Assembly: GCF_000411255.1 (NCBI RefSeq) | Contig: NZ_KE150413.1 | Coordinates: 1,461,782 to 1,521,889 of the forward strand | Direction of reading: 5' to 3' | From: Paenibacillus sp. HGH0039 | GTDB lineage: Bacteria > Bacillota > Bacilli > Paenibacillales > NBRC-103111 | Length of the DNA: 60,108 nt | Shown: in pieces, positions 17,556-25,304 of the stretch | How positions within the stretch are numbered: position 1 is the stretch's first letter | Layout of the letters: every line of letters starts with the position of its first letter | Notes under the pieces: model-generated | The model's database searches: none | Told to the model about the DNA's origin: nothing | The model's input: only the letters and a program-made list of their open reading frames with translations | Position numbers and translations under genes: made by a program

Positions 17556-17978
17556 ATTCAACTGTTTACAATTCTGGCCGTATTTACAGCCGTTTTCGGG
17601 CTTCTTGTAACCGCCGCTTCCGTTTATACCGCCTGGGTCCTTCACCGGATGTGGAAAAGGGATATGCGGGGCGCTGCTCCCGAACAGCATGCGGCAAAAA
17701 TTTTGCAGCGGATTACCCCGCTTGATTATGCGCAGTTTGCTCTCATGGCGATCGGAATCATCATGCTTCTTGCCGATCTTGTTGCGGTGCTGCGCGATGC
17801 GAAAGCTTTTCCCGATTATCACATCGGTTATTTGCTTTGCGGATTTTTATTTGTATTTCTGGGTATGCTGATGAGCTTCAATCGTCTGTTTTTGACGGTG
17901 CGGGCGTGGCGTTCCTCAGGCGGAGCGGTTTCTCCACATCATCACGGCCAGCCACACCGAGCTGACAAGGCCGAATAA
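17556..17978 (+). CDS. Hypothetical three-helix membrane protein, unusual start
   Basis: A frame of about 140 codons with three hydrophobic helices: LFTILAVFTAVFGLLVTAAS, FALMAIGIIMLLADLVAVL and IGYLLCGFLFVFLGMLMSF. The first ATG (17649) falls after helix 1 and has no ribosome-binding site. A strong AGGGAGAGG at 17541-17549 is followed six bases later by ATT (17556), the proposed start; a CTG at 17562 is the alternative. If this is right the start codon is AUU or CUG. Its last 63 bp overlap the 3' end of the convergent ykvI-like gene. Function unknown. Confidence 0.55.
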   Translation: MQLFTILAVFTAVFGLLVTAASVYTAWVLHRMWKRDMRGAAPEQHAAKILQRITPLDYAQFALMAIGIIMLLADLVAVLRDAKAFPDYHIGYLLCGFLFVFLGMLMSFNRLFLTVRAWRSSGGAVSPHHHGQPHRADKAE

Positions 17979-18956
17979 CGGATAAAGCGCCGACAGAAGC
18001 GGCTTAAAGCCGATCAGACTGACGATATAACTGAGCGCGATAAGCAGGAGAAGAACGGTCCTGCGGCCGAGGCCCGTCCGCTGCTGCAGCTGAAGAGTCA
18101 GCCCATAGGTATTGGAAAGATAGGTCGTAAAGATTTCTCCATAGATGACAAGCAGATACACAAAAGGGATGACGGTTCCCATCCCGTCCATAATCCGGGC
18201 CATCGGAATGCCGAACTGGCGGATTCCCGGCATCTGTGCGCTCAGCGCGTAGTGCGCGGCGAACAGCAGAAGACCGATTCCGAGCCCGCCCAGCAGTGCG
18301 CCCCGGAAAAGTACGCGCCGGTCTTTGATCTGGGCGCCGAGCGGAACGAGAACCGCTTGGGCGGTGGCCAGGTTGAAGCCGACGTAGAGCAGGGGCGCGG
18401 TCCAGACACTGAGCGGTGAATGGTCGGTACCGAGGGTCAGCCATGCCTGCGAAGTGGGAAGCTTATTCGTGTAGAGCACCAGAATAAGACTGAACGTGGC
18501 CATTACCGGCACGACGACCGTGTTCACCGCCATAATCGCACCGATGCCGCGTGTAATTACGGCATAGGACAGGACAGCGGTGACGAGCAGTCCGCTCTGG
18601 AAGGGCAGAGACAAGTGCTCGGAGAAAACCGTTCCTCCGCCGGCGAGCATGACCGAAGAGATGCCGAAAAGAACGAACAAAGTGAACAGAGAGATCCATC
18701 TGCCGATTTTCGGGCCGAATAAAGCGATATTCAAATCTTCGTACGACTCCGCCCGGACATCGTGCGCCATGAGCATCATTTTGATGCCGAGCCATACAAA
18801 CAAGACGCTCGCGAGCGCGATGGTTAAGGAAGCCGCCGCGCCGTAGCGGGTAAAAAACTGCAGGATCTCCTGACCCGACGCAAAGCCCGCTCCCACGACC
18901 GTCCCGACATACGTAAAAGCAACCTGTGCGGTTTGCGTCCATGTTTTAGAAACCAT
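17916..18956 (-). CDS. YkvI-family membrane protein (APC superfamily)
   Basis: 346 residues and about ten transmembrane helices. The start, TYVGTVVGAGFASGQEILQF, carries the broken-helix glycine motif characteristic of YkvI and related LeuT-fold transporters. The substrate is not known. The ATG at 18956 was preferred because AAGGGTG lies six bases upstream; a GTG at 18965 is too close to that site. The 3' end overlaps the last 63 bp of the plus-strand membrane gene, a tail-to-tail overlap. Confidence 0.88.
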   Translation of the reverse strand: MVSKTWTQTAQVAFTYVGTVVGAGFASGQEILQFFTRYGAAASLTIALASVLFVWLGIKMMLMAHDVRAESYEDLNIALFGPKIGRWISLFTLFVLFGISSVMLAGGGTVFSEHLSLPFQSGLLVTAVLSYAVITRGIGAIMAVNTVVVPVMATFSLILVLYTNKLPTSQAWLTLGTDHSPLSVWTAPLLYVGFNLATAQAVLVPLGAQIKDRRVLFRGALLGGLGIGLLLFAAHYALSAQMPGIRQFGIPMARIMDGMGTVIPFVYLLVIYGEIFTTYLSNTYGLTLQLQQRTGLGRRTVLLLLIALSYIVSLIGFKPLLSALYPLFGLVSSVWLAVMMWRNRSA

Positions 18957-19065
18957 TGTTCTCACCCTTCACGTTTCGTACTAGTACAAGGTATGTTTCG
19001 GACCGGACGGGCATGACAGCAACATAAGAAACGCGCAGGAACAACCCCGTTAGGAGTGTTATGTA

Positions 19066-19677
19066 GTGAAAGAAACGATATTTGAGCTGATTTCCAATTA
19101 CGGGTATACGGCTCTTTACGCTTTGCTTGCCGCCGGCATTGTCGGCCTGCCGATCCCCGACGAGACGCTGATGACATTTGTCGGCTCGCTTACGATGGAC
19201 ACCGGTCCGTTGAATTTTACGCATTCGCTTATCGTCTCCTATCTGGGAACGATGACGGGGATGCTGATTTCCTACACGGTCGGACTTCGGCTCGGCAAGC
19301 CCTTCCTGTACAAAATCGGAAGGTGGGTCCGCATCAAACAGGAGCGCATCACCCGCACGGAGCTGTGGTTTCAGAAATACGGCATGTGGGCTGTCTTCTT
19401 CGGGTATTTCGTTCCGGGACTCCGACATTTCACCTGTTATCTGGCCGGAGTCAGCGGGATTTCCCTTTGGCGCTATCTGCTTTTTGCCGGATCGGGCGCT
19501 CTGCTGTGGTGCTGTACGTTTCTTTCGCTCGGACATTTTATCGGGGCCAATTTTGAAGCGGTTCTGCACGGTTTTCACACTTATCTCGGCATCTGCATCA
19601 TGTGGCTCGCCGTGGCCGCCGCAGTCGGTTTTCTTATTTATTATCTGGTCCGCAGAAAAAGAAAAAAGAACAGTTAA
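19066..19677 (+). CDS. DedA-family membrane protein
   Basis: 203 residues, start GTG with AGGAG ten bases upstream. DedA hallmarks are GLPIPDETLM near residue 27, the re-entrant segment with LRLGKPFLYKIGR, and FFGYFVPGLRHFTCYLAG near 105-122 with the conserved Gly-x-x-x-Pro-Gly-Leu-Arg. Members flip or recycle polyprenyl-phosphate or phospholipids in the cytoplasmic membrane. The C terminus is strongly basic (RRKRKKNS). A palindromic terminator follows immediately. Confidence 0.9.
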   Translation: MKETIFELISNYGYTALYALLAAGIVGLPIPDETLMTFVGSLTMDTGPLNFTHSLIVSYLGTMTGMLISYTVGLRLGKPFLYKIGRWVRIKQERITRTELWFQKYGMWAVFFGYFVPGLRHFTCYLAGVSGISLWRYLLFAGSGALLWCCTFLSLGHFIGANFEAVLHGFHTYLGICIMWLAVAAAVGFLIYYLVRRKRKKNS

Positions 19678-19712
19678 AAACCCGCAAGCCCTAGGGCTGC
19701 GGGTTTTTAACT
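19672..19712. terminator. Bidirectional terminator (dedA / lipoprotein gene)
   Basis: Near-perfect palindrome built around AAACCCGCAAGCC CTAG GGCTGCGGGTTT with flanking A and T runs. It serves both convergent genes. Confidence 0.85.
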
Positions 19713-19728
19713 GTCCGTATACCGGCGT

Positions 19729-20385
19729 TTAGCTGGCCGGGAACAATTTGATGGATTGAATCGTTTGATTGTCGGGATCAAGGTCCAGCTTCAATACGGT
19801 ATTCTGGGCTTTGTAGGCCAGCACGTAATCCGTACGGTTGTTTGGCTTGCCCAGAACGTCCGCGGCATCGTCGGCGGTTTGTCCGAGACGCAGCCCGCCA
19901 AGGCCCGGATCGATATCGGCCGATTGGATCTGGACGAATTCGAGGCGGTCGAACACGTTGAAGCCGACGGAGAAAGACCCGTATTCGTATACCGTGACGG
20001 ACTGGGGATCCTCGTCCATGACGAACATGTTCTTCGCTTTTCCGAAGAGATTCAGCACCTCGTCTTTAGGCGTGCCCAGCGTGACGCCCATCAAGGTCGG
20101 ATTGTTGACCCGGTATGTGTTCTCCGGAGTCACCACGGGCTTGGCCTTGACCGGCCCTTCCGTATTTTCGTTGGAAGAAACGGCGGCCGAACGATCGGGA
20201 GCCGGTGTCTGCCCGGCTGCACCGGAAGGCGAAGGCTGCGCGTTTCCGTTAGGTTCTGCCTGATTTGCGGAGGGACCGGCAGTTTCTTTCCCCCAAAACG
20301 TATGTACAGCTTCACAGCCTGCCGCCGCCGGCAGAACGGAGATCAAAAGACCGATCATCGCTGCTCTGCGGAGTTTGTTCTTCAT
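19729..20385 (-). CDS. Lipoprotein with YjgB/DUF4309-like repeats
   Basis: 218 residues. A lipoprotein signal peptide ends in PAAAGC with the cysteine at residue 24, then a Pro/Ala/Ser/Gly-rich linker of about 60 residues. The C-terminal 120 residues contain two related halves, LMGVTLGTPKDEVLNLFG and LGGLRLGQTADDAADVLG, the pattern of BamE/SmpA-fold and DUF4309 (YjgB) domains. It is therefore an extracellular membrane-anchored protein of unknown role. The start at 20385 has AAGGAAC upstream; a longer frame starting at 20469 lacks one. Confidence 0.75.
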   Translation of the reverse strand: MKNKLRRAAMIGLLISVLPAAAGCEAVHTFWGKETAGPSANQAEPNGNAQPSPSGAAGQTPAPDRSAAVSSNENTEGPVKAKPVVTPENTYRVNNPTLMGVTLGTPKDEVLNLFGKAKNMFVMDEDPQSVTVYEYGSFSVGFNVFDRLEFVQIQSADIDPGLGGLRLGQTADDAADVLGKPNNRTDYVLAYKAQNTVLKLDLDPDNQTIQSIKLFPAS

Positions 20386-20728
20386 TGCAATCGTTCCTTT
20401 CTTCTGCCGCTCCGGTTTCGGACGCAAAGCGACATTCCTTATCATAAGCCCTGGGGACGATTCGTTCAAATTTCATATTAGCCTGGATGGGGTGAAATTA
20501 GAGACTGGCGTTCGTTCAAACGGCTCCGTCATCTGCCATGCACGGCTTAAGCCGCCTTTTCTTGCTTTGCCGCCGGCAAGGAGGGCGGCATTAAATGCCT
20601 GTTATTTATACAGACTCGTAAAAGGGCCGAAAAGTTCCGGGAGAAAGGGCCTAAGGCGTAAAATGGGACTTGAAACCTATGTTTGGCTTGTGGTACGTTA
20701 ACACATATTCAAAGGTGGAGGAGAAGCT
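20386..20728. other. Intergenic control region upstream of xpt
   Basis: 343 bp between the divergent lipoprotein gene and xpt. It contains two short GC-rich hairpins (GGCTTAAGCC near 20545; CCGCC/GGGCGG near 20570) and a TTGAAA-18-TACGTT promoter-like pair at 20670-20699. The purine-riboswitch core that precedes xpt in B. subtilis is not recognisable here. Confidence 0.5.
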
Positions 20729-21301
20729 ATGGAACTGTTGAAACAACGTATCTTAGAAGCCGGAAGCGTCGTTTCCGACCAAGTCGTTAAATTGGATGCC
20801 ATCTTGAATCATCAAGTTGACCCTGCATTGATTAAGGAAATGGGCAGGGAATTCGCCCGGCGTTTTGTAGAAAGCTCACCTACCAAAGTGCTGACTGTCG
20901 AATCATCCGGAATCCCGCTCTCTTTTGCCGTAGCAAGCGAGCTGGGCGTCCCGTTTATTTTCGCGAGACGTAAAAAGTCGGTGACCATGGGCGAGGATAC
21001 GTATTGTGAACGTGTACCGTCCTTCACCAAAGGAATCGTGACGGATATTATGGTTTCTTCCCAATATATAACCGCAAACGACCGGATTTTAATCATAGAC
21101 GACATTATTGCCAACGGCGACGCGGCCAGAGGGCTGATCCGGATTGTCGAACGCGCGGGAGCCGAACTGGTCGGCGTCGGGATCGCGGTAGAGAAGGCGT
21201 TTCAAGCCGGAGGCCGCGCGATCCGGGAGCAGGGAATCCGTACGGAGTCCCTCGTGACGATAACGTCTCTCGAACAAGGACACATCGTGTTCGCCGATTA
21301 A
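20729..21301 (+). CDS. xpt: Xanthine phosphoribosyltransferase
   Basis: 190 residues, full length for Xpt. The start MELLKQRILEAGSVVSDQVV and the PRPP-binding loop LIIDDIIANGDAARG (about residues 114-128) are diagnostic, as is FARRKKSVTMGEDTY in the hood region. It converts xanthine and PRPP to XMP for purine salvage in the cytoplasm. The ribosome-binding site GGTGGAGGAG is strong. Unlike B. subtilis there is no adjacent xanthine permease gene. Confidence 0.95.
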   Translation: MELLKQRILEAGSVVSDQVVKLDAILNHQVDPALIKEMGREFARRFVESSPTKVLTVESSGIPLSFAVASELGVPFIFARRKKSVTMGEDTYCERVPSFTKGIVTDIMVSSQYITANDRILIIDDIIANGDAARGLIRIVERAGAELVGVGIAVEKAFQAGGRAIREQGIRTESLVTITSLEQGHIVFAD

Positions 21302-21400
21302 CCGCTATTTTATGAAAACATTTTCATTCTGCTTCAATACTTTCCTGGACGGGGTAAATTCGATATAATAGAGGAAGGTATCTGGAGAGGAGGGATCGCT

Positions 21401-21727
21401 ATGGGAAATGAGCAAATTCCAGCCGAATATTTGCTGGAGAAGCTGTCCGAAGCGAAGAACCATTTCGAACGCGCCCTAGACTGCAAACACACCGAGTTTG
21501 ATGATTTGTACCCGTATATGATTGAACACCCTCAATTTTTCTGGTATAAACGATACGTGGCATGGTCTGAACTTCTTACGGTGGTCAAATTCTTCACGGA
21601 ACTTTCCGTTCCATGGGAGTCCCAGTTTACGGTTCAGCAGGTCGATTATATCAAGAAACGCGTTATGTCGAGCAAAGTGTTGGATTGCTGGTTTGAAAAT
21701 ACGGATTCCAAAGAACACGTCGGCTGA
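21401..21727 (+). CDS. Conserved hypothetical protein
   Basis: 108 residues, soluble, acidic and rich in aromatic residues (DLYPYMIEHPQFFWYKRYVAW). I do not recognise a family. It has a clear ribosome-binding site (GAGAGGAGG) and a TATAAT at 21364-21369 about 30 bp upstream, and is followed by a terminator, so it is a genuine single-gene unit. No catalytic pattern is apparent. Confidence 0.75.
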   Translation: MGNEQIPAEYLLEKLSEAKNHFERALDCKHTEFDDLYPYMIEHPQFFWYKRYVAWSELLTVVKFFTELSVPWESQFTVQQVDYIKKRVMSSKVLDCWFENTDSKEHVG

Positions 21728-21744
21728 TGTGTTCCTCATAAGCA

Positions 21745-21777
21745 AGACCTGCCGGGCTTCCCGGCAGGTCTTTTTTT
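21745..21777 (+). terminator. Terminator after 21401 gene
   Basis: GACCTGCCGGG CTTC CCGGCAGGTC followed by seven T. Confidence 0.88.
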
Positions 21778-22087
21778 AATTCAGCACATTCATTTCTTCG
21801 ATATGTTTGCGGGTCTCTTCCGTCCCCAGATTGTAAAGCGTCTGGTAAATCTGCTTGAGATCGTAGTCGTAGGCGTCGTTTTCTTTGTCCTTGTGATATT
21901 CCTTAAAAGGCAGGAGAGCCCGGAAATGCGTCTGCTCGTCCGACTCGTCTATAACCTCGAACAGCTCGGCCAGTTTGTCGATTTCCTCATCCGTTGCCTT
22001 AATTTCAAAATCGAAGTTGATTTCGTCCGCTTCGTCGACGATTTGTTTGGAACCTACGCTGACGTAAAATGTTTTTTTGCCGTCCAT
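21776..22087 (-). CDS. Conserved hypothetical acidic protein
   Basis: 103 residues with no membrane segment, beginning MDGKKTFYVSVGSKQI. It is strongly acidic (EADEINFDFEIKATDEEID) with a helical C terminus. The start has AAGGGAGCG nine bases upstream. Its stop touches the T run of the convergent terminator. I cannot assign a function. Confidence 0.72.
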   Translation of the reverse strand: MDGKKTFYVSVGSKQIVDEADEINFDFEIKATDEEIDKLAELFEVIDESDEQTHFRALLPFKEYHKDKENDAYDYDLKQIYQTLYNLGTEETRKHIEEMNVLN

Positions 22088-22249
22088 CGCTCTTCGCTCC
22101 CTTCTTATAAGCCTGACCGCAGGTTGTACCCTTTCTCTTAAAAGGATTGCCCAACTAGCCGGCTTCTAAAACTCCCGCAGTCCGCAGATTTTATTACCCG
22201 GTGCCCGAAAAAAGTGAATCAGCGTATTCCGTCCGTACTGCGTGCTCTC

Positions 22250-22278
22250 TTGGCTTGCCGCCGTGTTTTGTGTATGCT
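22250..22278 (+). promoter_or_regulatory. Putative promoter of the cbiZ operon
   Basis: TTGGCT (22250-22255), 17-bp spacer, TATGCT (22273-22278), about 100 bp before the small gene that precedes cbiZ. Each hexamer matches four of six consensus bases. Confidence 0.4.
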
Positions 22279-22375
22279 AGTAAGGATGCCGGTTTTGCCT
22301 TGCAGGTCAAGCGGACCGAAGATCCAATAGATACAATTGCCCAGGAAATGTTTTGGAGCAAAAGGAGGGCTTGTC

Positions 22376-22624
22376 ATGATCAGCGACGAGCAGTTAGACC
22401 GATACCGGATTGACGGCACCCTGCTTAGAATCGTCAGGGATGCGGATCCGCGCAACGATATAAGAGGCTACGTGGTGGCATGGAACGAGTCGTCCGTCGC
22501 TATTCGTAAACGCAGCCGGAAGCTGGTGCAGCTGGACAGAAAGTACGTTTATCAGCCGTATACGGAGAGCCGTCCCGCTGAGTATACGCTGCCAAGGGAA
22601 ACTAGCGAGGGCGAGGAGGCCTGA
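22376..22624 (+). CDS. Small hypothetical protein upstream of cbiZ
   Basis: 82 residues from an ATG preceded by AAAGGAGGGC. It is basic in the middle (AIRKRSRKLVQLDRKY) with a beta-rich pattern, compatible with a small Sm- or SH3-like fold, but I do not recognise the family. Its stop lies four bases before the TTG start of cbiZ, so the two are probably translated from one message. Confidence 0.65.
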   Translation: MISDEQLDRYRIDGTLLRIVRDADPRNDIRGYVVAWNESSVAIRKRSRKLVQLDRKYVYQPYTESRPAEYTLPRETSEGEEA

Positions 22625-22628
22625 TCCG

Positions 22629-23591
22629 TTGAACACTCAAGAAACGCTCATTCAGACGGTAAACCGCCCGGCTGCAGCAATTACCGCAGCCGTGAAAGAA
22701 GGCGCGGTAGGGAGCTATCTGCTGCTGGAAGCTCCGTCGCCTCTGAGGACGTTAAGCTCCGCGCCGTGGGGCGGCGGTTTCGGTTATCACCGGACGATCA
22801 TCAACCGGAAGGTAGACAAAACGTATGCCTGCGGAGATCCGGTGACGGAAATGAACGGGTTTCTGGAGGCGGCAGGTCTGAACAGGGAAGAAACGGCCTG
22901 CCTGCTGACCTCCGTACATATGAGCGGCCTTGGCGAAAGCCATCTTTGCCTGGACGCTCCCGCCCCCGTGCGTGTAGGAGCCGAAGACCAAGCTGCGCGA
23001 AGCTTTCTCGATACGTCTGGCGTAAAGCCGGACACTCCCATGCCCTCGAAAGAGTATCCGTCAGCCGCGGCGGACTCTGATACGGCCAATGTCACGGCTG
23101 ACTTGGATGAGGCGAATGCCAAGGACTTCGGTACGGCGAATCCCGTGAACGGCATCGGCGCGGCGGAGCCCTCTGCCACTGCCGCTGCCGCGGCGGACAC
23201 CGGAATAGCCGTCAGCGCCTGGGTCACCGTCGGCTATTCCAACAAGGCGCGTGCCGGACGCGGGCTTCCGGCTTCGGCGCTTTTTCCCGGCACGATTAAT
23301 ATTATCGTGGCCGTGGAGGGCGAGTTGACCGATGAAGCCATGGTCAACGCCGTCATTACCGCCACCGAGGCGAAGGCGGCGGCATTGCAGGACCTCGGCG
23401 TAGCGCTGGAAGACGGAAGCGGGGCGACGGGCACGACGACGGACGCCGTGCTGATCGCCTCCACGCAGAGAGGCCGGCTCCACCGCTACGCCGGAACGGC
23501 CACTTACCTCGGCCATATGATCGGCCGGTCCGTTTATGAAGCCGCCATGCAGTCCGGCCTGGCTTACAAGAAGGTCCTGCCGCTCCCGTAA
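22629..23591 (+). CDS. cbiZ: Adenosylcobinamide amidohydrolase with inserted linker
   Basis: 320 residues, start TTG with GAGGAGG upstream. CbiZ features: SSAPWGGGFGYHRTIINRKV near 42-62, a central SAWVTVGYSNKARAG, then PGTINIIVAVEG, NAVITATEAKAAALQDLGV and GTTTDAVLIAST. CbiZ cleaves adenosylcobinamide to cobyric acid, allowing salvage of incomplete cobamides. The family is normally about 230-240 residues; here roughly 75 residues (about 122-195, Ala/Asp/Thr-rich and repetitive) are inserted between the two halves. The B12-dependent reductase nrdJ lies 12 kb away. No cobalamin riboswitch is visible upstream. Confidence 0.88.
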   Translation: MNTQETLIQTVNRPAAAITAAVKEGAVGSYLLLEAPSPLRTLSSAPWGGGFGYHRTIINRKVDKTYACGDPVTEMNGFLEAAGLNREETACLLTSVHMSGLGESHLCLDAPAPVRVGAEDQAARSFLDTSGVKPDTPMPSKEYPSAAADSDTANVTADLDEANAKDFGTANPVNGIGAAEPSATAAAAADTGIAVSAWVTVGYSNKARAGRGLPASALFPGTINIIVAVEGELTDEAMVNAVITATEAKAAALQDLGVALEDGSGATGTTTDAVLIASTQRGRLHRYAGTATYLGHMIGRSVYEAAMQSGLAYKKVLPLP

Positions 23592-23723
23592 GGTGAGACA
23601 CCGGTGTACACAGCTGCTAGCGCATGGCCCGGTTTCTTATAACGGTGGTGACCTGTAGATCCTTCACAGTACACATCAACCCTCGGTGTGGCGGTTTGTG
23701 TGGTACGCCTCTTCATAACAGTG

Positions 23724-23760
23724 CAGCGTCTCCTTCCTATAGGATGGCGCTGTTTCTTTT
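23724..23760 (+). terminator. Probable terminator after cbiZ
   Basis: CAGCG...TCCT/AGGA...CGCTG hairpin followed by TTTCTTTT. It lies about 130 bp after the stop codon, so it is only a moderate call. Confidence 0.4.
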
Positions 23761-23785
23761 GGTACGATCATGACAGAGAAAACGT

Positions 23786-23818
23786 TGGAATAAGCATGGA
23801 ATAAACATGGAATAAGCT
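23786..23818. repeat. Three tandem 11-bp repeats
   Basis: TGGAATAAGCA, TGGAATAAACA and TGGAATAAGCT occur head to tail, in the 313-bp gap (23592-23904) between cbiZ and the next gene. Apart from this and the terminator the gap shows nothing I can interpret. Confidence 0.6.
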
Positions 23819-23904
23819 TGAACGCCTTGCAGTGAATCCGCCCGGAGTTTTCTGAAACCGCTGAACACCCCAGCCGTATCATCATGAAGGAGAGGGGGAT
23901 TGCC

Positions 23905-24249
23905 ATGGAGTGGAGTTTGGACATACCGGTGCTATTTTTGGCGCTCGGTTTTACGTGCTGGTGGCTGGGCGAATGGATTTCGCTGACCCCTCTCAAAGCC
24001 GAGGAATTTCCCGTCGCCCTGGTCACTTCGGACAAAAGCGGTACGCCGGTTCTTATCCGGCTCATCGGGTTCGGTATTTTCAGAATCCGGCGAAAAGTTC
24101 CCGTCAGGAGCGATCATCATTCTGGTGAACCGGATTCCTCCCGTTTAACGCGATACAGGTTATTGTCGGTATTGCCGCTATCAAAAAACGGGAGGAATCC
24201 TTCATGTCACTTTTACAACCCTTTATCTCTTTGCTGGACCGTATTCTGA
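23905..24249 (+). CDS. Small membrane protein, probably frameshifted
   Basis: The ATG at 23905 has an excellent AAGGAGAGGGGG site. The first 60 residues (one hydrophobic helix, LDIPVLFLALGFTCWWLG) look natural; the last 50 in this frame do not and overlap the start of the yidC-like gene by 46 bp. Removing one T from TTTT at 24077-24080 gives a tail with SGAIIILVNRIPPV and a stop at 24146-24148, clear of yidC and its ribosome-binding site. I infer a one-base insertion, either real or a sequence error. Function unknown. Confidence 0.5.
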   Translation: MEWSLDIPVLFLALGFTCWWLGEWISLTPLKAEEFPVALVTSDKSGTPVLIRLIGFGIFRIRRKVPVRSDHHSGEPDSSRLTRYRLLSVLPLSKNGRNPSCHFYNPLSLCWTVF

Positions 24250-24890
24250 ATGTATTAGCCGCCTTTACGAATGATTGGGGGCTGGCCATCCTGCTGCTTG
24301 CCCTGCTTGTGCGCAGCCTGCTATTCCGCGTAAATCTGCTCAGTGCCCGGCAGCAAGTGAGACAGATTCGTATGCAGCCGGCCATCCGGCAGCTCCGGGA
24401 GCAGTATGCGAACCAGTCCGGCAAGCTGGGCGAGGAGATGCTCCGGCTGTATTCCCGCTATGGCATCAAACCTGGACTCGCGTTTGCGGCGGGATTGATC
24501 CAGATGCCGATTTTTATGAGCCTTTATCCGTATTTTTCTCTGCACGGCGCTCAGATGACCTCTATGCTAATCCCATGGATGCAGTCACTGGGCGTTCCCG
24601 ATCCGGCACACGCGCTGCCTGTGTTGTACGGCATTATAGGATGGCTGGGAATGCTGATCAGCCTCGTTCCCGATCCGGCGGCGTCGCAGCCGGCGCTGCT
24701 CAGGGCGGGAATGCCCCTTGTCATCATGGGCGTTTCATTAACGGTGATGTGGCGCTCCCCGGCGGCTCTTGTCCTTTACTGGACGGGCAGCGGTATCGTT
24801 ACGATACTGGAACGCCTATTCTTCCGCTCGTCATACGGTCAAAAACTGCTTCACAAAGGAATTCCGGTCCCGGAACCGGTAAAGGATTAG
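24204..24890 (+). CDS. YidC/Oxa1-family membrane insertase homologue
   Basis: 228 residues with the five-helix Oxa1 core. WGLAILLLALLVRSLLFRVN is helix 1 with the conserved arginine of the hydrophilic groove, followed by a charged coiled hairpin (QIRMQPAIRQLREQYANQ) and LIQMPIFMSLYPYFS. There is no lipobox signal, unlike SpoIIIJ/YqjG, so it is a shorter paralogue. It would insert or fold proteins in the cytoplasmic membrane. GGGAGGAA precedes the ATG, and a terminator lies just downstream. Confidence 0.85.
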   Translation: MSLLQPFISLLDRILNVLAAFTNDWGLAILLLALLVRSLLFRVNLLSARQQVRQIRMQPAIRQLREQYANQSGKLGEEMLRLYSRYGIKPGLAFAAGLIQMPIFMSLYPYFSLHGAQMTSMLIPWMQSLGVPDPAHALPVLYGIIGWLGMLISLVPDPAASQPALLRAGMPLVIMGVSLTVMWRSPAALVLYWTGSGIVTILERLFFRSSYGQKLLHKGIPVPEPVKD

Positions 24891-24913
24891 AAACGTGTCC
24901 AGTTCAGATAAGG

Positions 24914-24948
24914 CAAGGGAAAGCCGTTACGACTTTCCCTTGTATTAT
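24914..24948 (+). terminator. Terminator after yidC-like gene
   Basis: CAAGGGAAAG ... CTTTCCCTTG perfect 10-bp stem with a nine-base loop, then a T-rich tract. Confidence 0.65.
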
Positions 24949-25001
24949 TTGGGGTCAAATGTATGAAGATGGCGCGTCTCAAAAAAAGATTAAAAATATG
25001 T

Positions 25002-25030
25002 TTGACAAACGTTTTGGCGCATGATATATT
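25002..25030 (+). promoter_or_regulatory. Sigma-A promoter of tRNA-Leu
   Basis: TTGACA (25002-25007), 17-bp spacer, TATATT (25025-25030). It is a near-consensus promoter ending 22 bp before the tRNA. Confidence 0.85.
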
Positions 25031-25052
25031 TAATCTCGTTCTTACAAAGCAC

Positions 25053-25136
25053 GCGGTCGTGGCGGAATTGGCAGACGCGCTAGATTCAGGTTCTAGTGGT
25101 GTAACAGCCGTGGAGGTTCGAGTCCTCTCGACCGCA
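25053..25136 (+). tRNA. tRNA-Leu (anticodon CAG)
   Basis: 84 nt. The acceptor stem GCGGTCG pairs with CGACCGC. The D arm contains GGCGGAATTGGCAGAC, the anticodon stem CTAGA/TCTAG encloses TTCAGGT with CAG at 25087-25089, a class II variable arm follows, and the T arm holds GGTTCGAGTCC. The 3' CCA is not encoded (TCA follows the discriminator). It is a solitary tRNA gene with its own promoter and terminator, reading CUG codons. Confidence 0.95.
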
Positions 25137-25149
25137 TCAGCAATACAGG

Positions 25150-25198
25150 AAAGCCACTGGCTACCGGTCAACCGGAGCAGGTGGCTTTTTTGTTTTTT
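25150..25198 (+). terminator. Terminator after tRNA-Leu
   Basis: AAAGCCAC pairs with GTGGCTTT, with an inner CCGGT/ACCGG stem, followed by a long T run. Confidence 0.85.
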
Positions 25199-25304
25199 AT
25201 TAAAAATCCTTCTTGAAAAATGAAACGAATGCCTGGCCGTTTTCGTATAATCATTTATAAATAAGTGGAAAATGGGTAGTATTTAAAAAGGAGTGTGTTG
25301 TAAT

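Noticed and set aside
20470-20728. Purine riboswitch upstream of xpt
   Set aside because: Expected from B. subtilis, but the conserved core of the aptamer is not present in the leader.
23786-23818. CRISPR-like repeat
   Set aside because: Only three contiguous 11-bp units without spacers; no cas genes anywhere in the window.
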